Assembly: GCA_963707275.1 (NCBI GenBank)
Contig: CAVPPH010000001.1
Location: 558,001-622,000, forward strand
Source: JACKBK01 sp963707275
Lineage (GTDB): Bacteria > Chloroflexota > Anaerolineae > JAAEKA01
Length of the DNA stretch: 64,000 bases
Direction: 5' to 3'
Positions 8,731 to 17,321 of the stretch are shown piece by piece (position 1 is the stretch's first letter; the number at the start of each line of letters is the position of its first letter). Both the position numbers and the translations under genes were made by a program. Under the pieces are notes generated by a model. It ran no database searches, was not told the origin of the DNA, and saw only the letters and a program-made list of their open reading frames with translations.

Positions 8731-9204
8731 ATGGACGAACGTAAGATCAAGTTGAGCGAGAGGCTAACTCAATCGCGGCAAGACCTGCTGGCGTCACTGG
8801 CCGGTTTGCCGTCGGACGAACTGGCGCAGCACGCTGTCAACGACGGGTGGTCGGTGCAGGATGTCGTGGCGCACCTGGCGTCGGCCGAGCGTGGCCACCA
8901 GCAGGTTATCGCTGCGCTGCTGGCCGGTCAGGACACACAGCAGCCCGGCTTCGATCTCGACACCTTCAACGAGACTGAGGTTGGCGCGCGCCGCGGCATG
9001 ACGACTGAAGCGGTTTTCGACGAGCTGGCATCCAGTCGCGCCGGCACGCTGGCGCTGCTGGATACAGTCGGACCGGACGACTGGGAGCGATCGGGCTATC
9101 ATCCTGGCGGGTTCGACACCACGGTCGAGGGCGGCTTCCGCGTCATCGCGATCCACGAGAAACGTCATGCGCGGGAGATCAGAACGGCGCTGAACTCGCA
9201 GTGA
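8731..9204 (+). CDS. DinB/maleylpyruvate-isomerase-like four-helix protein
   Basis: A 157-residue protein starting at ATG 8731, nine bases after GGAGAG; the open frame extends upstream but without a ribosome site. Metal-binding histidines typical of the DinB-like four-helix bundle are visible: DVVAHLASAERGHQQV near residue 40 and IAIHEKRHAREI near the C-terminus. Members act as metal-dependent thiol transferases or are of unknown role. It is monocistronic, divergent from the merR-type gene, and followed by a repeat region. Confidence 0.82.
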   Translation: MDERKIKLSERLTQSRQDLLASLAGLPSDELAQHAVNDGWSVQDVVAHLASAERGHQQVIAALLAGQDTQQPGFDLDTFNETEVGARRGMTTEAVFDELASSRAGTLALLDTVGPDDWERSGYHPGGFDTTVEGGFRVIAIHEKRHAREIRTALNSQ

Positions 9205-9209
9205 GGCGC

Positions 9210-9348
9210 TGGACCACGAAAGCGCGAAGTCATACGAAGAACGCGAAGCGCGCAGGACGCAAAACGATGGCGTTACCAGCGTCCCTGCAAAGTCGTCCCT
9301 CCTTTGCGATCTTCGCGCCTTCGTGACCTTTGGCGTTTTCGTGATCCA
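9210..9348. repeat. Imperfect inverted repeat of GAAGGCGCGAAG type
   Basis: Left arm starts CTGGACCACGAAAGCGCGAA at 9209-9228; the right arm, ending GTGATCCAG near 9349, carries the complementary pattern (CTTCGCGCCTTCGTGACC). Inside are short direct repeats of CGCGAAG. There is no coding signal, and it resembles a dispersed intergenic repeat. Confidence 0.6.
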
Positions 9349-9426
9349 GATCGCCCGCTGTGAAGCAATCTCGCTTAGCATAGCCAAATTTTAAGGTTCA
9401 GGGGCGAATTAACCTGTTGTTAACAC

Positions 9427-9495
9427 TTGACGTGTGGGGAATCTGCGTGCTATACTGTAAGCGCTTTCAGAAAGCGTTTACAGAAACCGCTTACA
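9427..9495 (+). promoter_or_regulatory. lacI promoter with three contiguous operator copies
   Basis: -35 TTGACG (9427-9432), 18-base spacer and -10 TATACT (9451-9456) precede the LacI gene at 9524. Three operator-like 14-mers of the LacI/CcpA class follow in a row at 13-base steps: TGTAAGCGCTTTCA (9456-9469), AGAAAGCGTTTACA (9469-9482) and AGAAACCGCTTACA (9482-9495). Each shares the CG centre. Their overlap with the transcription start predicts autorepression. Confidence 0.85.
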
Positions 9496-9523
9496 CCCCT
9501 GTTTTTCTCTCCCACTCCGAACC

Positions 9524-10549
9524 ATGAGCGTTCAACGACCTGCTCGCAGAGCTACTATCACCGATGTTGCCCGTCTGGCCGGCGTGTCCATCGCCACGGT
9601 CAGTCGCGTGCTCAACGGCACGGGACCGGTCGCCGACGACACGGTGCTGACGGTGCAACAGGCGATGGAGGAACTGAACTACACACCGCACGCAGCCGCC
9701 CGCTCTCTGGCCGGCCGCAGCACCGAAACCATTGGCCTGTTGTTGCCCCGCCTCAGCGGTGCATTTTATCCGCCGCTCATCCGCGGCCTGGAAACGGGCG
9801 CTAAGGAACACGGTTTCGACTTGCTGATCCACGCCTCGGTTTATGTGCCGCAGGACGGCGCTCGACGGCCTGTGCCGCTGGACGAACGCAACACAGATGG
9901 ATTGCTGATTTTCACCGACCGGCTGGACGACACTGAGATCAACCGCCTCTACGAGCAAGGGTTTCCGCTGGTGCTGCTCTACCGCGCTGCGCCTGCCGGC
10001 CTCAACATTCCCAGCGTTACCGTCGAGAACAAGCGCGGCGCGCGCAGTCTGGTGGAACATCTGATCACGGTCCACGGCTTCCAGCGGATCGCCTACCTGG
10101 CGGGTCCGCGCGGCAACGAAGACTCCTACTGGCGCGAACTTGGCTACCGTGAGGCGCTTGAAGAACATGGCATTCCCTTCGATCCTGAGTTGGTGGGGCG
10201 CGGCGACTTCGACGACGTGCAAGCACACGCCGCTGTCGAGGAGTGGCTGCGCCGTGGCGTGCAGTTCGACGCCATCTTCGCCGGCGATGACGAGGCTGCC
10301 AGCGGCTGTATCATGGCGCTACGCCAGGCTGGCAAGCAGGTTCCTGACGACGTAGCTGTTGTTGGTTTCGACGATGTGCCCTATGCCCGTCTGATGGCGC
10401 CATCGCTGACCACTGTGCGCGCGCCCATCGAGACGGTGGGCGAGGAAGCGGCGCGCCAGTTGATCACCGTCATCCATGGCGGCGAGCCGACGCCATTTAC
10501 CTTGCTGCCCACCGAACTGGTCGTGCGCCAGTCGTGCGGGTGCAGATGA
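9524..10549 (+). CDS. LacI-family transcriptional regulator
   Basis: A 341-residue regulator. The helix-turn-helix reads ITDVARLAGVSIATVSRVLN, followed by a sugar-sensor domain (LLLPRLSGAFYPPLIRGLE; AIFAGDDEAASGCIMALRQ; VVGFDDVPYARLMAPSLTTV) and the family's typical Cys-Gly-Cys end (VVRQSCGCR). It heads the large plus-strand carbohydrate cluster and is separated from the binding-protein gene by a hairpin. It probably represses itself and the following ABC operon through the operators at 9456-9495. Confidence 0.95.
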   Translation: MSVQRPARRATITDVARLAGVSIATVSRVLNGTGPVADDTVLTVQQAMEELNYTPHAAARSLAGRSTETIGLLLPRLSGAFYPPLIRGLETGAKEHGFDLLIHASVYVPQDGARRPVPLDERNTDGLLIFTDRLDDTEINRLYEQGFPLVLLYRAAPAGLNIPSVTVENKRGARSLVEHLITVHGFQRIAYLAGPRGNEDSYWRELGYREALEEHGIPFDPELVGRGDFDDVQAHAAVEEWLRRGVQFDAIFAGDDEAASGCIMALRQAGKQVPDDVAVVGFDDVPYARLMAPSLTTVRAPIETVGEEAARQLITVIHGGEPTPFTLLPTELVVRQSCGCR

Positions 10550-10562
10550 CACATCGATTCAT

Positions 10563-10600
10563 CCAGCCTCCCGGAGGTTTCCGAACCTCCGGGAGGCTGG
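10563..10600 (+). terminator. Strong hairpin after lacI
   Basis: A perfect 17-base-pair stem (arm CCAGCCTCCCGGAGGTT) with a four-base TCCG loop begins 14 bases after the lacI stop codon. No T-run follows, so it may be a Rho-assisted terminator or a mobile palindromic repeat. It separates the regulator from the highly expressed transporter genes. Confidence 0.6.
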
Positions 10601-10798
10601 CAGGCATTCATCCATAGGTCAAGTCTTAGCACTCAAGTCTCAAGGAGGTGATCTGCCGCCACGCTACCTCAATAACTAACGCCGGGTATCTGCGGGCTGC
10701 ACGGACCCGGAGCAGGTCGAACTTGCAGCATTCCACGGCTCAACTGCGAGCCAAGACGTAACCCATCCCAATTCACACCTTTGGAAAGGATTTTCTCG

Positions 10799-12421
10799 AT
10801 GAGAAACAAGAGACTGTTGTCCGTCATTGGTCTGCTGCTGATCGGCAGCATGTTGTTGGCAGCTTGCGGCGGCGCCGCCGAGCCCACCGCTGCCCCCGCC
10901 CCGGCCGCGCCTGCTGAAGTAGCCGCAACCGAAGCGCCGGCCGCTGTTGAGCCGGCTGCTACCGAAGCTCCCGCCGCCGAACCGACCGCGACCGAAGAGG
11001 TTGCGGCCGAGCCGACCGAAGAGGTAGCTGCCGAACCCGAAGCGACACTGACTGCCGAAGAGCAGGCCGCCGTGGCCAGCGCTGCTGCTGCTGAGGCCAT
11101 GGCCGCCGCTGAAGCCTCCGGTAAGACCGCCATCCGCTGGTTCGTCGGACTGGGCACAGGTACGGACCCCGCCCAGATCGAGATTCAGCAAGCCGTGGTG
11201 GATGACTTCAATGCCTCCCAGGACGCCATTCAGTTGGTGCTCGAGGTGGTTCCCTTCGACGCAGCTAAGGACACCCTGTCCACCCAGATCGCTGCCGGCG
11301 CTGGCGCGGACATCGTCGGCCCGGTGGGCTGGGGCGGTTCCAACGCCTTCTACGGCCAGTGGCTGGATGTGACGCCTTACCTGGACACCTTCGACACCTC
11401 CGTCTTTGACCCGGCTCTGATCAAGTTCTATCAGACCGAAGAGGGTCAGGTGGGTCTGCCCTTTGCCGTCTTCCCCGGCGCCATGTACTACGTGCCCGCG
11501 ATGTTCGACGAAGTGGGTCTGGAGTATCCGCCCCAGAACTACGGCGATAAGTATGTGCTGGACGGCGAGGAAGTCGACTGGAACTGGGAGACCGTGACCG
11601 AGATCGCCAAGCGTTTGACCATCGACGTCAACGGCTTTAACTCCACCGAAGATGGCTTTGATCCCACCCAGATCGTCCAGGTCGGCTACAGCCCGCAGTG
11701 GCAGCACCCCAACAGCATGGCCACCTTCCTCAGCGGCGCGGCCAAGATCTACGAGGGAGACGCGACGGGTTCCTACAGTTCGGCCATACCGGATGGATGG
11801 AAGGATGCCTGGAAGTGGATCTATGACGGCATGTATGGCCCCGAGCCTTACATGGCCAATGGTCCTCTGTCCAGTTCGCCCGAGTTTGGCAACGGCAACA
11901 TCTTCAACACAGGCAAGGCTGCCATGGGTCTGACCCAGACCTGGTACACTTGCTGTCTCGCCGATCTGCGCGACGCCGGTGTCGAGTTCCAGATGGGTAT
12001 CCAGCCCATGGACGCGTCCGGCGTGGTGAATGGGCGCATCGACGCCGACACCTTCCGTATCTGGAAGGGCACCAAGCATCCCGCCGAGGCCTTCCAGGTG
12101 TTGAGCTACCTCATCACCACCGGCGGCGACACCCTGCTGCCCACCTACGGGGCCATGCCAGCCATCGCCAGCAAGACCGATGCCTTCTTTGCGGCCAAGT
12201 CTGCGGACTATCCCTTCGTCACCCCGGAGAGCTGGGATGTCTTCGTTCAGGGCTTAGCCTACCCGGACACCCCGTCCGCCGAGCAGTATCTGCCCAACTG
12301 GAACGAAGCATTCGCTCGCATCCAGACCTTCGGCGACCTGATGAACAACACGCCGGACATGGATTTCGATGCTGAGTTCGACAAGCTACAGTCTGATCTG
12401 ACAGCCATCTACAACAAGTAG
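10799..12421 (+). CDS. Sugar ABC transporter solute-binding lipoprotein
   Basis: A 540-residue extracytoplasmic binding protein starting at ATG 10799 after GGAAAGGA. The lipoprotein signal MRNKRLLSVIGLLLIGSMLL ends in lipobox LAAC (Cys 23). A long Ala/Pro/Glu/Thr linker of about 75 residues lifts the domain from the membrane. The binding domain (about 110-540) has type-1 sugar-binding features (ADIVGPVGWGGSNAFYGQWL; GNGNIFNTGKAAMGLTQTW). It is larger than the usual 400-450 residues, as in oligosaccharide binders. It is followed by a hairpin and two permease genes. Confidence 0.93.
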   Translation: MRNKRLLSVIGLLLIGSMLLAACGGAAEPTAAPAPAAPAEVAATEAPAAVEPAATEAPAAEPTATEEVAAEPTEEVAAEPEATLTAEEQAAVASAAAAEAMAAAEASGKTAIRWFVGLGTGTDPAQIEIQQAVVDDFNASQDAIQLVLEVVPFDAAKDTLSTQIAAGAGADIVGPVGWGGSNAFYGQWLDVTPYLDTFDTSVFDPALIKFYQTEEGQVGLPFAVFPGAMYYVPAMFDEVGLEYPPQNYGDKYVLDGEEVDWNWETVTEIAKRLTIDVNGFNSTEDGFDPTQIVQVGYSPQWQHPNSMATFLSGAAKIYEGDATGSYSSAIPDGWKDAWKWIYDGMYGPEPYMANGPLSSSPEFGNGNIFNTGKAAMGLTQTWYTCCLADLRDAGVEFQMGIQPMDASGVVNGRIDADTFRIWKGTKHPAEAFQVLSYLITTGGDTLLPTYGAMPAIASKTDAFFAAKSADYPFVTPESWDVFVQGLAYPDTPSAEQYLPNWNEAFARIQTFGDLMNNTPDMDFDAEFDKLQSDLTAIYNK

Positions 12422-12437
12422 TAGTTGAATGTAATGC

Positions 12438-12475
12438 GGTGGGGCGACATCGGCTCTCGTCGGTGTTGCCCCACC
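12438..12475 (+). terminator. Intra-operon hairpin between binding protein and permease genes
   Basis: GGTGGGGCGACA (12438-12449) pairs with TGTTGCCCCACC (12464-12475), 12 pairs including one G-U. It sits 16 bases after the binding-protein stop and 38 bases before the malF-like start. It is probably an mRNA-stabilising or attenuating hairpin, in the same operon position as the palindromes at 2734-2810. Confidence 0.65.
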
Positions 12476-12513
12476 TTCCCCCTGTTGCAGACCGTTGAGC
12501 CAAAGGAGCCGCC

Positions 12514-13515
12514 ATGTTTGAAGAACTTAACCAGGGCTTGCCCAAGCTGCCAACCTTGCGCACTTACCGCAGTCTTACTCCGCTGAAACGGCGCGAGATG
12601 CGGGAGGGGCTGCTCTACATATCGCCCTGGCTGATCGGATTCTTCGTCTTCACGCTGTTGCCGATCCTTGCCAGCCTTGCCTTCAGCTTCATGAACGTCA
12701 AGATCACCGACGGCATCCTGAATCCGCCCAAGTTCATTGGGCTGGACAACTACGCCCAGATGGCCAAGGACCCGCAGATCTGGTCCATCGGCGGCGGCAC
12801 CCGCGGCTCGTTGTGGATCACGGTGCTGTTTGGGGCCATCTCGCTGCCGGTCGGCCTGATGCTGCCGCTGTTCATCGCTATTCTTATGAACAACCGTCAC
12901 CTCAAGGGGAAGATGGCCTTCCGTAGCGCCTTCTACATGCCCTACATCATCCCCTTTGTTGCCGCGGTGTTTCTGTGGGGCGGGATGCTCAACCCTGAGT
13001 CGGGCTGGATCAACCGGGCGCTCGTTGCAGTCGGCGTGCCGCGCGACATGACACCCAACTGGGCCAACGATGTCAACTGGGTCTACCCGACCTATGTGAT
13101 CATGGGGATCTGGGCCATCGGCAACGCGATGTTGATCTTCCTGGCCGGCCTGCAGGGAGTGCCCACCGACTTGTACGATGCCGCCAAGGTGGATGGCGCC
13201 AACGGCTGGCACAGCTTTTGGAAGATAACCTTCCCGATGATTTCGCCAGTGATCTTCTACAACCTGGTGTTGGGTGTGGTGTTCCTTTTCCAATACTTCC
13301 TCGTGCCACTGGTCGTTAATCAAGGCACAGGCAGGCCTGGCGGGGCGACTATGTTCTTTAACCTCTATCTCTACAAGACGTTCTTTACTTTCCAGAACAT
13401 GTCGTATGGCGCGGCCATGGCCTGGCTGTTGTTCTTCCTGATCCTGATCGTCACCATCTTCCTGTTCAGAACTGCCCGTTACTGGGTCTATTACGCTGGC
13501 GACAGCCGGTCATAG
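12514..13515 (+). CDS. MalF-type sugar ABC permease
   Basis: A 333-residue inner-membrane permease with six helices (first near residues 38-60, LYISPWLIGFFVFTLLPILA). The EAA-type loop reads YDAAKVDGANGWHSFWKITF at about residues 220-240. The ribosome site AAAGGAG precedes ATG 12514. It lies between the binding-protein gene and the malG-like gene, from which it is separated by 11 bases. The dedicated ATPase is not in the window, so a shared MsmX-type ATPase elsewhere is likely. Confidence 0.95.
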   Translation: MFEELNQGLPKLPTLRTYRSLTPLKRREMREGLLYISPWLIGFFVFTLLPILASLAFSFMNVKITDGILNPPKFIGLDNYAQMAKDPQIWSIGGGTRGSLWITVLFGAISLPVGLMLPLFIAILMNNRHLKGKMAFRSAFYMPYIIPFVAAVFLWGGMLNPESGWINRALVAVGVPRDMTPNWANDVNWVYPTYVIMGIWAIGNAMLIFLAGLQGVPTDLYDAAKVDGANGWHSFWKITFPMISPVIFYNLVLGVVFLFQYFLVPLVVNQGTGRPGGATMFFNLYLYKTFFTFQNMSYGAAMAWLLFFLILIVTIFLFRTARYWVYYAGDSRS

Positions 13516-13526
13516 GAGGCGTAGAT

Positions 13527-14594
13527 ATGGCATCGTCAGTAACCCGCAAGGCGAACAAGGCTATCAAGCCTATCCTCGTGACCAGCTTCACGCTGGTCCT
13601 TCTCATGATGTTTCTCTCGCCCTTTGCCTTCATGGTGTTTACCTCACTGAAGACGCCGGAGCAGATCTCGGTCATCGGTGCCCCGATCTGGCCGGCGGCA
13701 GTTGCTTCGTATGAATATAACGGCAAAGAAGTCGACATGTACACTGTGCCGTTGAACACCTGCGAAGGCAGCGAGAACGACTCGGGTACGACCGGCCTTG
13801 CCCTGGTCAAGAAGGGTACCAGAGCGAGCACCTTCGTCGATCCGGACAATCTCGAGCGCGGCGAGTTCGTGTGTCAGGTCTCATGGCGCGCTCTGGATCG
13901 CCCGTGGGAATTTTCCCCGACCTTCAGCAACTACAAGGAAGTTTGGGACACCATCAACTTCCCGCGCCTGCTGTGGAACACGACCTTCTATGCGATCATG
14001 AGCACCGTCGGCGTGTTGATCTCATGTACTTTCGTCGCCTACGGATTCTCGCGATTCGACTTCCCCGGTCGCGATTTTCTCTTCATTATTTTGATAGCGA
14101 CGATCTTTTTGCCGGCCTTCGTCACCGTCATTCCCACCTACACCTTCTTCCAGCGCATCGGCTGGGTGGGCACCTGGTTGCCGCTAATCGTGCCAACCTT
14201 CTTTGGCAACGCGTTCGACGTGTTCCTGTTACGCCAGTATTTCATGACCATTCCGCGCGAGATGGACGAGGCTGCCATGATCGACGGCGCCAGCCGCTTC
14301 CGTATCCTGTGGTCAGTGATCGTTCCCCAGTCCTACCCGGTGTTACTGGCGGTGACGGTGTTCCACATCGTCTACGCCTGGAACGACTTCTTCGGTCCGC
14401 TGATCTATCTGTCCACCAACCGCGCTGCCTGGCCGGTGTCAGTTGCCCTGAACACGTTCAACGGCATCTACGGCCAGAAGCCGCAACTGATCCAGGCCGG
14501 CGCGCTGATGACGCTGATCCTGCCGTTGCTGCTGTTCATCTTCGCCCAGCGCTTCTTCGTCCAGGGCATCGTCATCACCGGTGTAGACAAGTAG
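13527..14594 (+). CDS. MalG-type sugar ABC permease with extracytoplasmic insertion
   Basis: A 355-residue permease, about 80 residues longer than the usual MalG size. Helix 1 spans about residues 12-32. Residues about 45-120 form an extracytoplasmic insertion with a conserved pattern (MYTVPLN, TGLALVKKGTRASTFVDPDN). The remaining five helices and the EAA loop DEAAMIDGASRFRILWSVIV follow. The same insertion appears in the other two malG-like genes of the window. The RBS AGGAGG precedes the start. It is the last gene of the ABC transporter proper. Confidence 0.95.
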   Translation: MASSVTRKANKAIKPILVTSFTLVLLMMFLSPFAFMVFTSLKTPEQISVIGAPIWPAAVASYEYNGKEVDMYTVPLNTCEGSENDSGTTGLALVKKGTRASTFVDPDNLERGEFVCQVSWRALDRPWEFSPTFSNYKEVWDTINFPRLLWNTTFYAIMSTVGVLISCTFVAYGFSRFDFPGRDFLFIILIATIFLPAFVTVIPTYTFFQRIGWVGTWLPLIVPTFFGNAFDVFLLRQYFMTIPREMDEAAMIDGASRFRILWSVIVPQSYPVLLAVTVFHIVYAWNDFFGPLIYLSTNRAAWPVSVALNTFNGIYGQKPQLIQAGALMTLILPLLLFIFAQRFFVQGIVITGVDK

Positions 14595-14932
14595 TAACTG
14601 GCCAACGCGGAGTTCGCATCCTGCTTGAAAATAGCACCTCACTGTCACACCTGCCCTGGTGGGCGGCGCCAGGGTTGCGAGCCGTCTGCGGCGAAGCAAT
14701 CTCTCAGCTTTCCCAGAGAGACTGCTCACCTGCACCTCGCCTGCGGCTCGGCGCAGGCGCAGGTGTCGGCGGCCGCCGCCTCGCAGTGACATTTTCATCG
14801 ATGGTTGTGCGTAACGCGCATGGTCGTCTCAGATGCGAACGGTTCATTCGGCCAAACCCGGCATCTGAGGATGCCGACTATGCGGATGGCGGCCTCTGAC
14901 CGGCTATCATCCAGCCTCAAGGAACAACACCT
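14595..14932. other. Non-coding gap with several inverted repeats
   Basis: There is no convincing gene in these 338 bases. They hold GC-rich short hairpins (for example CTCTC..GAGAG near 14699-14720 and CCTGCG-type arms near 14750) and the element at 14817-14884. The gap ends with a gene start at 14933 behind AAGGAACAACACCT. Confidence 0.6.
14817..14884. repeat. Inverted-repeat element, copy 1 of GCATCxGAGGATGC family
   Basis: Left arm CGCATGGTCGTCTCAGATGC (14817-14836) and right arm GCATCTGAGGATGCCGACTA followed by TGCG (14861-14884) are imperfect complements around a 24-base centre. A related element lies at 35747-35822 with right arm GCATCGGAGGATGCGAACTC. Confidence 0.55.
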
Positions 14933-16226
14933 ATGAAAGTTGCAGTTATCGGCGGCGGCTCCAGCTACACGCCTGAACTTGTCAAGGGCTTTCTCGACCG
15001 CATCGACAGCTTCCCCATGACCGAGCTGTGGCTGGTGGACATCGATCCACAGCGGCTGGACGTGGTCGGCGGCTTTGCACAGCGCATGGTCGCGGCTCAG
15101 GGAGCGCCCTTTGAGGTTCACCTGACCACCGACCGCCGCGCCGGCGTGGCCGGCGCCAGCTACGTCACGACGCAGCTGCGCGTCGGCGGTATGGCAGCGC
15201 GCAAGGGCGACGAGTACCTCGGCCAGCGCCACGGGCTTGATCGGCCAGGAGACCACCGGCGTCGGCGGCATGGCCAAGGCGCTGCGCACCATCCCCGTGC
15301 TGCTGGACCTGGCTGCCGACATGCGCGAGCTGGCGCCGGGCGCGCTGCTGGTCAACTTCACCAACCCGGCCGGCCTGGTGACCGAGGCATTGAGCCGCTA
15401 CGCCCCCGACGTGCCGGCGGTCGGTGTCTGCAACGTGCCCATCACCACCAAGATGGACATCCTGGAGCTGCTGGAGCGCACCACCGGCCAGCCCATCGCG
15501 CCGCAGCGGGCCGAGCTGAAGACGCTGGGGCTGAACCACCTCTCCTGGCACCGCGGCTTCACCGTGGATGGCGAGGACGTCTGGCCGCTGGTCATCGAAG
15601 GCACGCTGGCCGAACTACGCAGTGACGACCATCCTGCCTGGGACGCCGCGTTGATCGAGACGCTGCAGATGTTGCCCAACTATTACCTGTCCTACTTCTA
15701 CTACACCGGCAAGAAGCTGGCTGAGCAGGCCAACTGGCCGCCCTCGCGCGCCGAGCAGGTGATGCAGGTCGAGGCCGATCTGCTGGCGCAGTATGCCGAC
15801 CCCGCCCTGACCGAGCCGCCGGCCGATCTGATGAAGCGCGGCGGCGCCTGGTACTCGACGCTGGCGACGCAGTTGCTCAACGCGCACTACAACGATCTCA
15901 ACGAGACGCACATCGTCAACGTGCCGCACCGCGGCGCGGTGGCCGGCTGGCCGGGCGACTGGGTGCTGGAGATGCCCTGCCGCATCAGCCGCGCCGGCGC
16001 GCAGCCGCTGCCTACTGACCCGCTGCCGCCTGCCTGCTTCGGCCTGCTGGCCAATGTCAAAGCCTACGAACTGCTCACCGTCGAGGCCGCCGTCCACGGC
16101 GACCGCAAGGCCGCCTACGAGGCGCTGCTCGCGCACCCTCTCGGCCCATCAGCGGATCAGGTGCCGATCGTCCTGGACGACCTGTTGGAAATCAACCGAC
16201 GCTATCTGCCGCAATTCGCCGCGTAG
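14933..16226 (+). CDS. GH4 family glycosidase, 6-phospho-beta-glucosidase-like (one frameshift)
   Basis: An NAD- and metal-dependent GH4 hydrolase. The N-terminal nucleotide-binding loop is KVAVIGGGSSYTPELVKGF. NPAGLVTEAL follows, then the metal ligands in VGVCNVP (Cys) and LGLNHLSW (His). The frame changes near 15238: the first part runs to QRHGL and the second resumes with IGQETTGVGGMAKALR. Removing one base gives 430 residues, the family norm. The closest style is LicH/ChbF 6-phospho-beta-glucosidase, yet no PTS is visible, so a phosphorylated substrate would need a kinase. The next genes (deacetylase, sugar kinase) echo the E. coli chbF-chbG order. Confidence 0.88.
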
Positions 16227-16293
16227 GGGCATGAATGGCGGCGCGGCATTTGTTTGCCGGCGAACATTGTTGCGCCGCCATTCATGCCCCTAC
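16223..16293. repeat. Inverted-repeat element on the GH4 stop codon
   Basis: The 22-base arms begin GTAGGGGCATGAATGGCGGC at 16223 and are perfectly repeated in inverse at 16272-16293, around a 27-base centre. The TAG of the left arm is the stop codon of the GH4 gene. It is MITE-like in shape, with no coding content. Confidence 0.85.
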
Positions 16294-16308
16294 AACCCAC
16301 ATACGTCC

Positions 16309-17210
16309 ATGAACCCCTTCCTGCACAAACTCGGCTATTCACCCACCGACCGGGTCGTCGTCCTGCATGCCGACGACATCGGTATGTGCCATTCGACTCT
16401 GCTGGCCTACGACGAATTGCTGGACGCAGGTCTGATATCGTCGGCGGCTGTTATGATTCCCTGTCCCTGGTCCAACGCGGTCGGTCAGCTTTGTCGGCAG
16501 CGCGCCGACGATCCGCGGCTGGACATGGGCGTCCACCTGACGCTGACCAGCGAGTGGACTGGCGTATCGCTGGCGGCCACTTTCCACCGCCGACCCGGCC
16601 AGCGGACTGCTGGACGTCGAAGGCTATTTTCCGGCTCGCGCCATGCCGGTGTATCAAGCCGCCGATCTGGACGCCGTGCGCGCCGAACTCGTCGCCCAGG
16701 TTGAGCGCGCGCTGGCGGCCGGCATCGATGTCACCCATGTGGACAGCCACATGCTGACACTCTTCCACCCCCGCCTGGCGCACATCTACATCGATGTGGC
16801 CCGCCAGTACAACGTCCCTCCGCTGCTGGTGCGCATTCCTGAGGACTGGCTGACAGGCATGGGCTACAGCGCGGCGGAGATCGACGCGGGCGACCAGATA
16901 CTCGACGACGCGGTCGCGGCCGGGTTGCCGGTGTTCGATTACCTGGCCGTGCTGTCGCTGGACGAGCACGAGAACCGGATCGACGAAATCGAGCGCGTTG
17001 CTGGATGAACTGCCGGCCGGCCTCAGCAACATCCTGATGCACCCGGCGGTGGACACGCCCGAACTGCGCGCGATCGCGCCCGACTGGCGCTGCCGCGTTG
17101 CCGACTATCAGCTTTTCACCGACCCCGCGCTGCGCCGTCTGCTGGACGAGGCAGACGTTCACATCATCGGCTTTCATGCCTTGCGGGACGCGATGCGCCG
17201 TGCAGTGTAG
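16309..17210 (+). CDS. YdjC/ChbG-type carbohydrate deacetylase (two frameshifts)
   Basis: A metal-dependent deacetylase of the YdjC/ChbG family, which removes acetyl groups from chitooligosaccharides or diacetylchitobiose. The metal-binding Asp-Asp is in VVVLHADDIGMCHS near residue 20, the first His motif in MGVHLTLTSEW, and the HxxxH-type motif in THVDSHMLTLFHPRLAH. Breaks occur near 16564 (SEWTG then YRWRPLSTADPASGLL) and near 16998 (EIER then LLDELPAGLSN). Each is fixed by removing one base, giving 299 residues. Its position after the GH4 gene and before a GlcNAc-kinase-like gene supports amino-sugar metabolism. Confidence 0.85.
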
Positions 17211-17321
17211 TGCGTAGTGCGTATTTCGTATTCCGGAATGCACCTCGGTGTCCGATACGCAATACGAATTACGCAATACGAGACACACGGTACGCCTCAC
17301 GCAATACGCAACACGCACCCC
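17211..17321. repeat. Short tandem-like repeats of TACGCAATACG
   Basis: The gap contains at least four variants of ACGCAATACG, ATACGCAATACGAATTACGC and GTAGTGCGTA in both orientations, giving weak palindromes. No gene or promoter is evident. It is a low-complexity intergenic repeat. Confidence 0.7.

Noticed and set aside
10676..12079. 467-residue minus-strand frame opposite the binding-protein gene
   Set aside because: It is the shadow of a well-supported lipoprotein gene; no ribosome site or recognisable domain.
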